This document shows positions 22,242-33,894 of a DNA stretch of 64,000 nucleotides, one piece after another; positions within the stretch are counted from its first letter, which is position 1; the number at the start of each line of letters is the position of its first letter. Origin of the DNA: Cristatella mucedo (taxonomy: Eukaryota; Bryozoa; Phylactolaemata; Cristatellidae); assembly GCA_009760855.2 (NCBI GenBank), contig WPIO01000007.1, positions 7,454,501 through 7,518,500 on the forward strand, given 5' to 3'. Position numbers and translations under genes: made by a program. The notes beneath the pieces are model-generated. The model had not been told where the DNA came from. It saw nothing but the letters and a program-made list of their open reading frames with translations, and did no database searches.

Positions 22242-24130
22242 ATGTCAATATTATGAGACACTGTGCACAAATAGTCCTTAGGAAAACGCCCATTATATGT
22301 TGGAAGAATCGTAGCGAGACACCTGGCAAGTTAAGCATATTTAGACGTTCTGGTAGCCTGACAGCAAGTTAACGATTTTGTTGGCTCGCATTTGTCAGCG
22401 AAAATTGGTCGGTAATCAACTAGCGATGTTGTGGGCACGCCTCTCATCGCCTCTCAAGATTTTGTCGGCGAACCGCGGGGTGTAGATGTTCTGGTGACCT
22501 GAGGGGCTCCGAAACTTTAAACTCGTCCTATTCTGGGTAGGTTTTAAGGAAAATAACGTCCATAAAATTAACTTATATCAGCTACTGCAGTTTAAGAATT
22601 CTCTACGGACTTTGGTCTTACATGATATTCTGAGCGGAGAGGAAAATGTGTGGGTTTGGCTATGGCAAAAGCAGGAAATTCAAATGCCCTATTGAAGATA
22701 TTGGCAAGTCTGCTTGTTCTGTGTCCCTCGGTTTATTTAACCTGTTTCAAGATTTATCGTTTAATCCTATGCGGTAGCTACGTCTTTTGATTCCCAAATA
22801 GTAACGCAAAAATGAATCAAAATTCCCATGTATTTGTACTGAAGTTATACAAAACCGACCAGAAATGATTTGAAATTAAGTAGTCCTTCGAGATTTATTA
22901 TTTTACTGTAAATTAAAAAAGCCAGTCCGAAATGCTGTCTTCCGTCATTTATTTGCTATAAAGTGGGTTTCGAAATATAGTAAACTGTTTCCTCCAGGGG
23001 TATTACGTTTGAATTTATCTCGATAAGCATCAACGGCGCATACTTTGAAAGACAACCGGCAACAACCCATTGCGCCCTGGTTCTATACCACTGCAATAAC
23101 CAGCTCCGCATAGTTTTTCCGCCTTGCGGGGCTGCTTGCTATTCGCAATTAATGACTATCATAGCGAAAAACCATCGTAGCGTTGATTCGACGCTAACTT
23201 AACAGCTGCTCAACGAGCAGCGAGTAATTAGGACTTCATTTCGTCTTAAGTGAAGGTCGGGAAGGGACGTAGAAATTGGGGCACTCTAGGTCGCTGCCCT
23301 GCAGTAGCGGGGCAAATGCTCCACACTTCCCTCTCATTCTGGCTCCATTCCCGGTGCTAGCAGACCCGGACGCGGAGCGCTCGCTGGCGATCGCTCCCGA
23401 TCGTGCCCGAGTTAGATGGCAAAGTAGGAGCGTTCGCCTTTCTCTATGGGTCGGGTCTTCTTCAGAGCGGCGTACTAGGGGCATCCGAGGGGTTTCCCGC
23501 GGAGCAACCAGGAGCCTGGAGAATAGGTGCTGCTAGTGGCTACCTCCGTCGGAGCGCCCCCTGTTTTAGCGCGGGTCCGCACGCGTGTCTTGCCGAGTGC
23601 TGGCGAGGAACTCGGGTATCGAACTGAACTGGACGCTGTCCGACGGCGCCATTGTTCGCTTGCGAATTTTGAGTCAAGAAAAATCACCTATTTATCCCCT
23701 ATTTATCTATTATCTATTATCTATCTATCATATTTATCTATTTATCTAATCCCCTATTTATGCTTTCTATCTCGGTCCAGTTCACGCCAAGAACCCCGTA
23801 GTAGCGGCAAGTATACTAGCGCCGTATAGAATCGCTGCGGGCGAGTCGAACGGCTTATTGTGAGTAGAGTCATGCCGAATCAAATCCGGCAGCTGGCCTC
23901 CTTCTCCTCCGGCGAGCGAGCGTTCGGCGTTATAGGCGCTCTGACGGTAGCAAAGCACGAATGCAATCAAGAACGCCGATACCTCCGTGACAAGTCGCCA
24001 ACCTCTAACGTACAGCTGCTACACTCTGCAGCCGCAGTGTGGGTACACGAGCGTGGCACAGCCCCTAGCTAACGCACAAATGATGAAGCCATCACTTCAG
24101 AAGACCTTCGAAACGGTCTGTACCCCTCAG
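22242..24130. other. Spacer after gene A
   Basis: AT-rich to about 23230, then a GC-richer block (23270-23690) with overlapping Arg/Ser-rich frames and no splice signals I trust. Near 23690-23760 there is an impure ATCT/TTTATC tetranucleotide tract. No recognised gene. Confidence 0.3.
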
Positions 24131-24134
24131 AACG

Positions 24135-24640
<506 letters not shown>

Positions 24641-24649
24641 CGGTTTTTA

Positions 24650-26600
24650 ATGCTGATAGCTCACGAGCCGCTCGTCCCCTGGGTTCTTTGGCACGCAGCG
24701 TTTCACTCGCGCCAACTCGTTCACTCAGCTCGCGCCGCCTCGAGCTCGTAGAAATCTCAAGAGGCGTCGCACGCGCCAGAGGCAACTTGCCGCCCAGGGT
24801 CCGCAGAGGTCGGCGTGCGAGCACGCGCGCGCGCGCTGGCATGGTTCCGGCAAGCAGTCAGGTCGACGGCGCAGCTAGCCGGCTGTCCTTTCTCTCTTAC
24901 CGTCTTACCGCTCGGAGGATGCGTCTCTCCTCGCTTCGCTGCATCTGTTCTGCACGACGTCTCGCTCGACGGTTTCGCACCTCGGTCAGCTTCGATGAAG
25001 GAAATGATAGAGATACAAAGGCGGCAGTCGGCGACTGCGGCGTCCTGTTGAGCGCCGCAACATCCGTCTGCACCTCGGTTTTCGGCGCCAGGCCAACGTC
25101 GCCGCACTTATCGGGCCGGGCGGCCGGCGACCTTTCACCGGCCGCAGCACGCTGGGCGAGATTGCGGCGGAGGCTCTCGCAAAGCCGCTGCGTAAATAAT
25201 GCCGCTGTCGCGACGAGCTGGGTAGCCTTTGGGCGTTAGGGCTTCGCGGCCGGGCCACCGATCCTGGACGAAGGATGAGGGCGCGCTGCAAGTCGGTCCA
25301 GAGCTCTTTCGCCCGCTAAGCTCGCGACCGGGCGTTCGCTACGCAGTCGCGGCTGGCGTTGCGCTCGTCCTCCGCCACGCCTTCGTCGCGCGCCGGTTGC
25401 CGCACGGGGAGCCTGCAATAAAGCCTTTAACCGGCTTGCAGGTTCTTGCGCCGTCGTAGTAGTCGGCTTACCCTGAACGGTGCCAAACCGACACAGCCAC
25501 GGCCGCTACCGCCGGCCGCCCACGAAACCCGACCCGCGCAGCGCCCGTTGTCAAAGCGCACACGGCGCCGGCGCGATCGTGCGAGGTCACGGCCGACGAG
25601 AGCGGGTCGCCCCGGATCGGGGCTTTCCCCATGCGTCACCTCCGCGCATCGTGACACCTCCCGCCGGCTCGGTATATCTAACGCGCGCGTCCGTCGGCTG
25701 CGCCCCGCTCACCGACTCGCGCTACGACTACTCGTTGCGGCGTCCTCGAAAGACACCTACTCAGCGTTGCTCCGGCGACTAAGGCAAGTCGCAAGCTCGG
25801 AACGCGCGACGCCGCCGCCGCCGCCGGTCGACGTCCGCCGTGCGGCGCGCCGGCCGTCGCGGCGGCGGCGGCAGCCGCTGGCGGCGTTCGAGAATCGCGG
25901 CCGGCGAAGCTCGTCGTGAGCGAGAGTTCGCAGGCGTCTCGAGCGGGCGCCTGCCGGCGTCTCAGCGGGCCCCCCTGCGAGGCCGCGCCGGCGGCGGCTT
26001 CGGCGGCAGGGGGGTAGCGAGCGGGCGGAGGTGGTCCTACCGAATCGCAGCGCCGCGGCCGCGAACTGGCCCGGTCCGCTACCGCACGCTAATAGGTCGA
26101 CCTTGCGGTCAGCGGCAGCCGCGCTGACCGGCGGGCGTTGAGGGGCGGCGTAAAACGTGTCCCGACTCTTCCGCCTCCGACGAGATAGCGATCGCCAACG
26201 CCGCCTTATCGCGCCTCGGCCGCCATCGGAACTGCTGTGCAACCTCTGCGACCTTTCGTCAATGGCGGTCGGCGAGGCGCCGCTGCATTCGAGCGTAAAT
26301 GTCCGACGCTGCTGAGCGCCGCCTTTCGGCGACGCTCGCGTCCAGCACGGGGCCGCAGAGGCCCCGGATTGGCGAGGCTTCCCGAGAATCTCTTGGCGTG
26401 TAAGAGAAGAGTAAAAGCTAAAGGACTTCATCTCGCGCGAAAACCAACGAGAACACCGCGGCAAGCCTGAGTCGGCTGGGCAGTCGAGGACGTAGCCAGG
26501 TAGTGAGAAGCAGCGTGGAAGTGGCAGCCGAGGACGCACGGAAAGTTTGGTTTGGCCGCAGTTGGCAGCCTGAGAATAAACGTCGTTGAATAAGAATTTG
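24650..26600. promoter_or_regulatory. CpG-rich block with no convincing coding frame
   Basis: Nearly 2 kb of very CpG-dense DNA. Long frames exist on both strands (for example 24451-25239 plus, 25757-26656 minus), but all are Arg/Ala/Ser-dominated and overlap each other. They lack flanking splice logic, the expected pattern when stops are rare because of base composition. It may be a promoter/CpG island, for instance for an untranslated first exon of gene B, which starts coding 5 kb downstream, or for a gene I cannot see. Orientation unknown. Confidence 0.4.
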
Positions 26601-26879
26601 TGGAGGTGAGCTTTACAGTCTGGGACCTGCTGAGCAAAGCATCCGTCTTGAGGCATGGGAATGGATTAGCTAGTTTTTTGTGCGTAGATGACCCGAGGGA
26701 GCGAAGAGGCCGAACTGGTACAGCAGCTCAACTAAGCGTAAAGGAGTCCAGTCATGGCCGTCATCGTGCGTCGGTGGGTCGTGCATTTTGCTCTGCATCC
26801 GTCCATCGACCAGTAGCGATTGCAGCTACTCCTTCAGCAAAGGAGACACGTGGCTGAACCTTGGGGATTTGTTCGCTAG

Positions 26880-27130
26880 CCTGGCTGCCACATTTTTCAC
26901 TCATCTCCAGCTTTAGGGGCTCTTCTATTGGCTTACTTTTTGTATCTAGCCCATCCAAGACGAAATTGCAGTAATCCATCCTTAACAGAACTAGGGAGCT
27001 AGTGAAACTTCTAGCAAGCCACCTTGGTAGTTAGCCTTTAATCTAAGACAGGCATTGGACGCGATGGCGCAGCTCTGGAAGCACTGTTTTCTTAATGAAG
27101 CTTTCACATTTAAAGCATCTGTTAAAGGAG
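26880..27130 (-). mobile_element. LINE reverse transcriptase fragment, minus strand
   Basis: Minus-strand translation contains MDYCNFVLDGLDTKSKPIEE then KLEMSEKCGSQAS. This corresponds to the conserved 'sRlDYCNsll.Gl....k.lq.vqN.aar' stretch of L2/CR1-group RTs. Sequence differs enough from family 1 that it may be another subfamily. Confidence 0.5.
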
Positions 27131-27359
27131 ACTCCTAAATTTCGAGCGAAAATGACGCTCGCATACCATCATCAATTAGGTGGGCGAAGTCTCCTGTGGA
27201 GGCCACGCCCTTTAGGTTTTCTATGAGCCGGAGTTTGGTTGATAGGGAGAGAGGCTCTCGCTCGCTACGCCGCTCCGACTTCAGCAGCTGCCATGTTAAG
27301 TCCTTCAGCAGTCCGTCGCTACTGCTTACGGTGACGTAATTACATTGAGTGATGAAATG

Positions 27360-27520
27360 AAAATATAATTCATTTGTATAGTACCCTAAGAGAACTTGCT
27401 CTCTATTCAGGCGCTTCACATATGCCTCGGGGCTCGAGCCCGCGACCTTCCTCAGCCAGATCTCGGTCCCCGGGGCGAGCACCTTAACCGCTGGACCGAT
27501 GCGTTGGCACGGCTCCCGGA
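27360..27520 (-). repeat. SINE S2 copy, minus strand
   Basis: Minus strand: a head with GGTCCAGCGGTTAAGGTGC (A-box region) and GCGGGCTCGAGCCC (B box). The tail is AAGCGCCTGAATAGAGAGCA then AGTTCTCTTAGGGTACTATA, clearly related to the family 1 LINE terminus. The 115-codon minus-strand frame at 27135-27482 is a by-product. Confidence 0.65.
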
Positions 27521-28640
27521 CGTTCTTAAAATATTTCCTAACCTCTAATTGATAGCGGTTCTCTTCGGCCTCGCTGCATCAATGCGACGCTGCAGCAACA
27601 GGCACTGGCTGTCACACGTGGCTGCCTAGAAGGCGTATTTTGCGATAACTTGTCTTCTGTGCTGCGAAAAGTCGCTCCCTTCCGCCGTCATCAAAGAGCT
27701 GTCTGCACTGTGAAGTAGGCTGCCCTATGCATGAGGGCACGTCGACCCGATAGTGAGGCTAGCGAGCCGTAAGGAGGAGGAGCCTACTGGCGGGCACCAG
27801 CCCTCTAGAACCTGGCCGCATGTAGGTCAATGGTGGACCACTCCTCCGAAAACTCCCTATCCACCAGCGGCTTCGAGTCTGTTTGCGTGCTTTTGCTGGT
27901 CCTACTGGCTCGCCTTGAGCGAGATGACAGCGTTTGTGAGCGTTGCTGCTCCGAGGGTAATGTATGGAAACGCGACTACAAAGGAAAGCTTTGCGGTCAC
28001 TGCTCAAGCACGTGCACATCGACTGCATGACGGCTGCGACGATGCCTATGGCGGGTATGCATGCATGTCGCATGCAGGCTTGCTATAGGCTAAGAAAAGG
28101 CTGATTGTGGTGGCGGACGTCTAGAGGTGCTCACTCGCCCGAGCACCTGCAACTTTACTGCGCCCATGCCTCGCCACTGCGGTCGCTGCTTTTCCGGTTC
28201 GTAGGCTTTCGATTTGTCGGCTTTAGACCTTATGCTGGCAGACTGCAAAGCTAAAAGACCGAACGGACGATGGTAGACCGAGTTGCGGTGGGAAAAGCTG
28301 CCTGAACCCAGAATAATGCGCTCAGCACAACGACACGAGTGGATACTCGATTAAAGCTTCCGGCGTTGTCCATTGCAAATAGCTTACCCCATTCAGGTTA
28401 TTTAGCACTGTAACACAATTTTATCAAGGGCAGTAAGTGTTACTGCCTACTTGGTTATGCCTCAGAAGTATTGAAAATGGCTATTATTCCCTGCACACTT
28501 TGCTTTGGTAACCAGAACATTGTGTGATTAAAATGAACCGATTTCGAATGAGAGAACGAACAAATTCGCTTTTTGTGTTTCACATTTAGCCAAAAATAAC
28601 AGCAAATAAATCAAAATTACAGTGTATTTTGTCTGAAGTC
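27521..28640. other. Spacer, nothing firmly assigned
   Basis: A plus-strand frame at 27830-28030 contains several Cys (CERCCSEGNVW, then LCGHCSSTC) but has no family match and competes with a minus-strand frame. CpG-moderate to 28330, AT-rich afterwards. Confidence 0.25.
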
Positions 28641-28649
28641 ATAAGAAAT

Positions 28650-29780
28650 TAAAACTGAAAAGAGATTCAGAAATGAGTAGGTAGATATTCAATATTTGCT
28701 GCTATCTGGAAATCACCTTTTCATAGAAGCCCCGTATACAGTTCCGTCATATTTTTAATATACTGTTCTTGACTTCACCCAAATTCCAGGAAATCCTGTC
28801 GAAAATTCTCACCTTTCTCTTCTTAGTGCCTCTCACATTCTGCTTAGATTTTTCAAGATGACTATAAGATGTGGAATTTCAGGGACATTCCACATAGTTT
28901 TGGCATAGTTTTTTACGAAAAAAATCTCCAACCAGCTTTTTATAGTTTTTAGCTTTCTGTTTACCCAGAAAGCAGCGATCTACCCCAACGAAGTGCTGCC
29001 AGCCGCTTCCTCGGCTCGTATCAGCTTCTTAGCAAATTCAGCACAGTCCAAGGTCTTATTTGTCCATGATCTGACGATGGCACCAGTTTTGACCTTTGCC
29101 TCCTGCACCTATGGAAAGACATTCTCGAGTTACTTGAAAGCTGCTGACACATTGTATAGTTAGAGCCACGAGTAACCGTTTCGCGAGCCCCAACTTGATG
29201 TGCATTGGTGGCTTCAGCACCTACCGAGGGTCTGGCACTTGATCTGGCTGTTCCCTATGGAGGCATCGGTCCACTGCGGCCAGTACCGTATGCAGTAGCG
29301 GCCAGTACCTGATGTTTTAGCGGCCAGTACCTTGTGTAATAGCGGCCAGTACCTGAAGTAATAGCGCACCGTAGGGTCCTGGCTGACCCATAAATAAAAG
29401 AAATTATTAAACTCCCTGAAGCGACATTGGGGGCCAATCGAGAATGACGCAAGTCCAAGGTCTGCAGTAAATTGCTTGCATACTTAATGGCGCTCAGCAG
29501 CTTCAGCTTGACACTGACACAGGCCTCTTTGAGGTGCACAGATGTTTTCTCCTTTATTATTCTGCAAACGTACTGGAACTACACAAATTAAGAAGTGATA
29601 CTGCTCTCATTACCTATGATATATATTATTGTGAACAAATTCATCCAGTGCGAAACAATCGGTCACCTTACTTTCACGAGTACTTTCGCAGCATTCGCTT
29701 GGGTAACGAGCTGCCCAGGGCTTTCTTGATCTCCGACGCCCATTTCAAGGAATGCCTAGTCGGCCTCGTAAATCTTAACT
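28650..29780 (-). pseudogene. Long relic of the PPMHIKLGL-motif dispersed protein family
   Basis: Minus-strand conceptual translation, shifting frame several times, runs in order: KKALGSSL (about 29700), HLKEACVSVK and LLSAIKY (29470-29540), NNFFYLWVSQDPTVRYY then RYWPL (29330-29410), LKPPMHIKLGLAKRLL (about 29165-29212). LDCAEFAKKLIRAEEAAG follows at about 29000-29060, then LGKQKAKNYKKLVGDFF (28905-28960), MSLKFHIL (28865-28890) and EEKGENFRQDF. I know this order (HxKExY / F.C.LWDSR / PPLHIKLGL / NF.G..KA.NY..LV / MSLKIHFL / DEHGERFHQDI) from a family of uncharacterised proteins copied many times in arthropod, cnidarian and other animal genomes. That it is transposon-encoded is inference. 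This copy is dead, and 22-bp tandem repeats have arisen within it. Confidence 0.7.
29275..29366. repeat. 22-bp tandem repeat (about four units)
   Basis: Units beginning TAGCGGCCAGTACC start at about 29275 (partial), 29296, 29318 and 29340, with a degenerate fifth at 29362. Lies inside the minus-strand relic and repeats its RYWP-encoding stretch. Confidence 0.85.
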
Positions 29781-30280
29781 GACCTTTAAACGGTACGCCT
29801 TTTTGATATTTTCTTAATAAATTATCCGTAGATGTAAGATTAGCGCATCTCATGGATGCAAGCTACCTCTTGATATCCTTTCGGTCCTACAGTTGCCATG
29901 CACTATTCTCCTTCTCTGCAATAACCTTAACTAAAATGGTCGCTTGAGGCTCTGTACTGTTACACTTCTGTGGGTACTACTTTGTAGTATACGCCCGCCT
30001 AATCGTCACTAATTTAAGTAGTCGCACTAAGCGTGCTATATGCCGAGCCTGGCGTCGAAACCTCGTCTAACAGCAATACCTTTGACTGAAAATATCACCA
30101 TCATCCAGTCCGCAGAAGCGAAGTTTTGTGGAGCAATAGGGATGTTCTAATATTTTAAACATAACGGATTAAGAAAACTCACCGTTGTGCGTAAGAAAAA
30201 AATCCCTTCAAATCTGCTACTTAGTGCAATTGAGGCAACCCAATTTTCGTGGCGTCGCCCAGTAAGCCGTGCAGGCAAGT
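29781..30280. other. Spacer, nothing recognised
   Basis: AT-rich with no protein-like frame. Confidence 0.3.
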
Positions 30281-30284
30281 ATGC

Positions 30285-30450
30285 ACGCAGCAGTTATGCA
30301 CGCAGGTATGCCGAAAGTAGCTGGAACATGGCAGCGACAAAGTGCTCTCACAGCTAAATGTATCGAGTCCGTATCCACGATGTTGACACGTCTATTTGAC
30401 AGCAACTGAGAGCTACAGGCGTCCAGCAGCAGCCATGACGTACATCATGC
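30285..30450. repeat. Duplicated segment, copy 1
   Basis: Shares GCAGGTATGCCGA, TCGAGTCCGTATCC, GTCTATTTGACAGCAA and, further on, a CGTACA-type stretch with 31107-31430. Uninterrupted here. Confidence 0.65.
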
Positions 30451-31106
30451 CGACGCCGAGTTCAGACTAACCACTGCCTGCCTACCTGATGGCGCCGGCT
30501 TGCATACGGCATCGGCTTGAGAGTCGGCATTCGGTTATTGCATAAATCGCGAATACTGATTTTAAGCCATAGTCCGTCTTGTTTAGCTGGCTGCACAGCT
30601 GTCTGCACTGCCTCCTCCTTAAATAAAGGCCGTCCTCAGGCGGAATAAAAGAAACCTAGCAACCAGCTATGGTAGGTGCCAACGTTTGGCTTTGCCACCT
30701 TGTCAGGCTCCAGAACAAATAGCTGCTAAAGATTTTCGGGTTCTCTTGTAAGCTGTCGCCAAGGCTGTCTTGACCTTGACCTGTTGCTCGCCAACAGCCA
30801 TCCAACCAGCGAAAGTTGGACTTTAAAACGTCTCCAGAGACCTCGGGTTTAGATACGTTCACCTCGTCAGAACATCGCTTGGCTTGAGACCGACGAGAGC
30901 TTTTAGCGCTTTTAGAGCTATTTAATTAAATACCTGAATTGATCTTCTATTAGAACGAGATTAGTTCGCACAAAAATTTACTTTTGACTTACTTTAGAGT
31001 TCGGCTTAGACGTCTTGTCAGAACTAGGCCGCAAGCAGCCGCCGCCCGATGAATACTGGTGACGCCCGGGCGTTTTATCGAGCTAGCAAGGTAGGTGCAG
31101 CACCGA

Positions 31107-31430
31107 TGCCCGCAGGTATGCCGACAGTATCAGAAAAAAATCTTATCTGATTTACCAGCCTCATTTATATAACTGCAGAATAGTTTTGTCGGCTATCACC
31201 GCCGCTTGCAGATGGCAATAAAGAATCGCCCAACGGCAGGATTCGAACCCACGACCGTCGTGAAGAGTGAGCACATTGACTCCTGGACTATCGCGGCCCT
31301 GTCAGGAAAACGGCAGCTACGAAGAGCGCTCGTAGCTCGAGTCCGTATCCGTAGTCTAGACAAGTCTATTTGACAGCAAAGGAGGGTTTTCTGACGCGTT
31401 TAATGAGGGCCACGACGTACACCAGCTCCG
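31107..31430. repeat. Duplicated segment, copy 2 (carries a SINE)
   Basis: Same landmarks as 30285-30450: GCAGGTATGCCGACAGTA at the left, then CTCGAGTCCGTATCC and AAGTCTATTTGACAGCAA at the right. They are separated by an S1 SINE absent from copy 1. Confidence 0.65.
31140..31305 (-). repeat. SINE S1 inserted in duplicated segment, minus strand
   Basis: CAGCCTCATTTATATAACTG, CGGCTATCACCGCCGCTTGC, AATAAAGAATCGCCCAAC and GGATTCGAACCCACGACC match other S1 copies. Flanks TCAGAAAAA and TCAGGAAAA look like a 9-bp target-site duplication with one change. Confidence 0.75.
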
Positions 31431-31649
31431 GTGGCCCTGGAGCTCAAATCTGCTCTCGATTGCAAATGCCAGCTTCGGAAACGCCTCTCCGTCCTTATCT
31501 CATGGCACCAGCTTCTTTTTCGCTGGTTTCGCTCGCGCTTCGCCTCCGTCGACATCGAGGCTTTCGCTAATAGCAAATTGGGCGTGCAAATGGCAGCCAT
31601 CGCCTCGAGGTTCCATCTTTCATAGGCGGTGACTCGTCGCCGACAGAGC

Positions 31650-31725
31650 ATGGGGACCATCGCTGCCGCCGCCGCTACCACCACTGCTGGCACTACGCTC
31701 GAGGCGACGGACAGCAGCGAGCAAG
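31650..31725 (+). CDS. Gene B, proposed exon 1: short Thr/Ala-rich N-terminus
   Basis: The ATG at 31650 (context GAGCATGG) opens 25 codons, MGTIAAAAATTTAG then TTLEATDSSEQ, plus one base. Donor CAAG|GTGCGT follows at 31726. Phase 1 end; with the GC that starts exon 2 at 37285 it makes a glycine codon, EQ-G-LHSTVLIV. The peptide is Thr/Ser/Ala-rich with no signal peptide, as expected for an O-glycosylated short ectodomain of an N-out/C-in protein. The parallel to gene A exon 1 (phase, split Gly codon, short length, composition) is the main support. The surroundings are CpG-rich, promoter-like. A minus-strand frame (31400-31846, with a Gln run) overlaps and is the competing interpretation. Confidence 0.4.
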
Positions 31726-31897
31726 GTGCGTTCTCTCGCCGGCTCTGCTGCTGCTGCTGCTGCTGCAAAGCTCGGCGATGGGCCGCCGGCCGCAATTGGA
31801 CCGCCTTAAAATTGACAGGAGGAAGGTGTCTGATAACCGTGCCCAAGCGGGACGATGCGGTTGCGATTGAGTAAACGCGAATTATTACACGAATGTC

Positions 31898-32452
31898 TAA
31901 AGCTGCTTTTACACCCTGACTCTCACACAGATTTTGGACAAATCTCCCAGATTTGGGCTACTATGCGTCACCATACGTCATACTATATATTTTTTGGGTT
32001 GGGGAGCTAAGTCTGCAGACTCATCTGAAGGAGAATCTGTCTCAACTTTTTGGCTCCTCGTTGGTCCGGCTGACCAATCAAAATGCTGTGCCTCTTCACG
32101 TACACCCACCCCATGGCCAAAATAAAAATGGCTGACGTTCGTTGGCATAAGTTATTTTGAGGGGTCCCGAGCAAGTCTTTGAATATGGGATGATTATGCA
32201 TTGTAACAAGCCTTCAGATTTTTCTAAACGTAAGACCCCGTGGGTCTGTTTATCAAATCCACCAACAAACCTGTAACGAGGCATTCTCTATCATCGGGGA
32301 TGCCTCCCGGAATAGAGCTTGGGCTGCTGTCGGCAGAACTAAGTCGACCACCAAATCTGTCGTGGGCGGGACTAAATCAGTCGTTTCAACGTCCTAACTA
32401 GGAGAGACGTCGGCATCCGTCGGGAAGAAAAACTGCCGTGTAAACGCAGCTT
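31898..32452. mobile_element. TIR-bearing non-autonomous DNA element (MITE-like)
   Basis: The left end TAAAGCTGCTTTTACAC at 31900 is matched in inverse orientation by GTGTAAACGCAGCTTA at 32436. The pair forms terminal inverted repeats of about 16-17 bp with one or two mismatches. The 0.55-kb interior has no convincing ORF. Target duplication would be short (TA/TAA type) and is not clear. Superfamily not assigned. Confidence 0.6.
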
Positions 32453-32552
32453 AAGCCCCAGCGCGAAAGTGTGTCAAACGAGGCTCGCTCCCGATATTAA
32501 AAAATGCCAAACGTCAGTGTAAAGCCAGGGAAGAGAGAGAGCTACCAAGCTA

Positions 32553-32662
32553 CCACACACACACACACGCACGCACGCACAGGCACACACACACATGCAC
32601 ACACAGGCACACACACACAGGCACACACACACAGGCACACACACACACGGGCACACACATAT
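32553..32662. repeat. (AC)n microsatellite, interrupted
   Basis: CA repeats with regular CAGG interruptions (CACACACACAGG units). Confidence 0.9.
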
Positions 32663-32754
32663 ATACTACCATAGATATGTACCAGCAACCTAAGGTGACC
32701 TCTCTGAAAGCCACCAATTCTCTTACACAATCAGACCGAGGCTCGAGCTCCTCA

Positions 32755-33030
32755 ACCATGTAATGTATCTCCGTCAGTAACTCCACAAAGTCATAAAGAC
32801 AATGTGGGTGTTACACAGGAGAGTTTTGTATAGCGCACTCACAGCCTAAGTGGCTTTCGGTACGCATTTGGTAGCCAACAGACTTCGTCTCACGCAACAA
32901 AGAGAAAGTGGGAAGCATAGCAGAGTTAAGAGAGCAGTTGAGGTAGTGAGTAGCATAGAAGTAGCAGTTCAGGACCTGCTGAAAAAGATGTGCCATAGTC
33001 GGCAGTTGGAGAGTAGATGTCTTTGCGTAA
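32755..33030 (-). mobile_element. LINE family 2 3' part, minus strand
   Basis: Complement of the family 2 terminus (AATGTATCTCCGTCAGTAAC, TCCACAAAGTCATAAAGAC, GGGTGTTACACAGGAGAG) and of its ORF end, closely matching 40120-40400. Confidence 0.85.
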
Positions 33031-33149
33031 GAGCAGTCGTCAGCAGCTGCTTGACTGTAAGCCCTCTAAAGAGTGAGGTAAAGATTAGGTGGTTATGCAG
33101 GCCTCAAATGTATTCGTGTGTGCATGCGTGATACGTGTGCTTGCGTTTG

Positions 33150-33217
33150 TGAGTGTGTGTGTATGTGTATGAGTACGTGTCGTGTGTATATGTCTATGTA
33201 TATAAACAAACATATAA

Positions 33218-33289
<72 letters not shown>

Positions 33290-33355
33290 AGGTAAATTCA
33301 GGTATACGTGCGTATGCAAGAACAGCTGCATGTTGAGAAAAGAGAGGCATGAGAG

Positions 33356-33430
<75 letters not shown>
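33150..33430. repeat. (GT)n followed by (GA)n and (ACAG)n
   Basis: GT tract, longest at 33220-33288; then GAGAGA at 33361-33386; then about 11 ACAG units to 33431. Confidence 0.95.
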
Positions 33431-33431
<1 letters not shown>

Positions 33432-33436
33432 GATTT

Positions 33437-33560
33437 AAGGGCAGCAGAGCCCTATCGGCTGGTACTTAGCTTGGAGCAGTCATAGAATTGCCTGCAGTTT
33501 GACTTGAACCCACTTGCCCTATCGGGAAGTGCTAGCACTGCTGGGCTATGATCCGGAAGT
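33437..33560 (-). repeat. SINE S1-like relic, minus strand
   Basis: TTTAAGGGCAGCAGAGCCCT then ATCGGCTGGTACTTAGCTTG resembles the S1 body. TTTGACTTGAACCCACTTGC is a B-box complement, and TAGCACTGCTGGGCTATGAT looks like a tRNA 5' half. Diverged. Confidence 0.45.
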
Positions 33561-33784
33561 TCAAACCACTGCCCCCCCCCCGGTGGCGAAGGCAAGTGGT
33601 AAATGGATTTCTGGAGATCGATGAAGTACATGCAATTGTATACATATATATATATTCCTGCAGTACATAACTATGAATGTATGTATATATTTATATATTG
33701 GTACACCTACATAACTAAATCATAAGAAAAGTATTATTCACTGAGGGAATTACATCTCTTTCTTGACACAGTATACACATTATA

Positions 33785-33866
33785 CACACACACACACGCA
33801 CACGCACACGCGCACGCGCGCGCACGCACGCGCACGCACGCACGCGCACGCATATATATATATATT
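33785..33866. repeat. (AC)/(GC)/(AT) dinucleotide tract
   Basis: CA repeats grade into CGCACG repeats and then ATATAT; purine/pyrimidine alternation throughout, with Z-DNA-forming potential. Confidence 0.85.
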
Positions 33867-33894
33867 TAAATATTGTAAATAAAGCATATTCATT

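Noticed and set aside
25757-26656. 299-codon minus-strand frame
   Set aside because: Arg/Ser/Ala-dominated and overlapping other long frames in a CpG-rich block; no splice or family support.
27135-27482. 115-codon minus-strand frame
   Set aside because: Largely the translation of SINE S2.
29534-29782. 82-codon plus-strand frame with natural-looking sequence
   Set aside because: It lies antisense to the PPMHIKLGL relic, whose minus-strand motifs run through the same bases.
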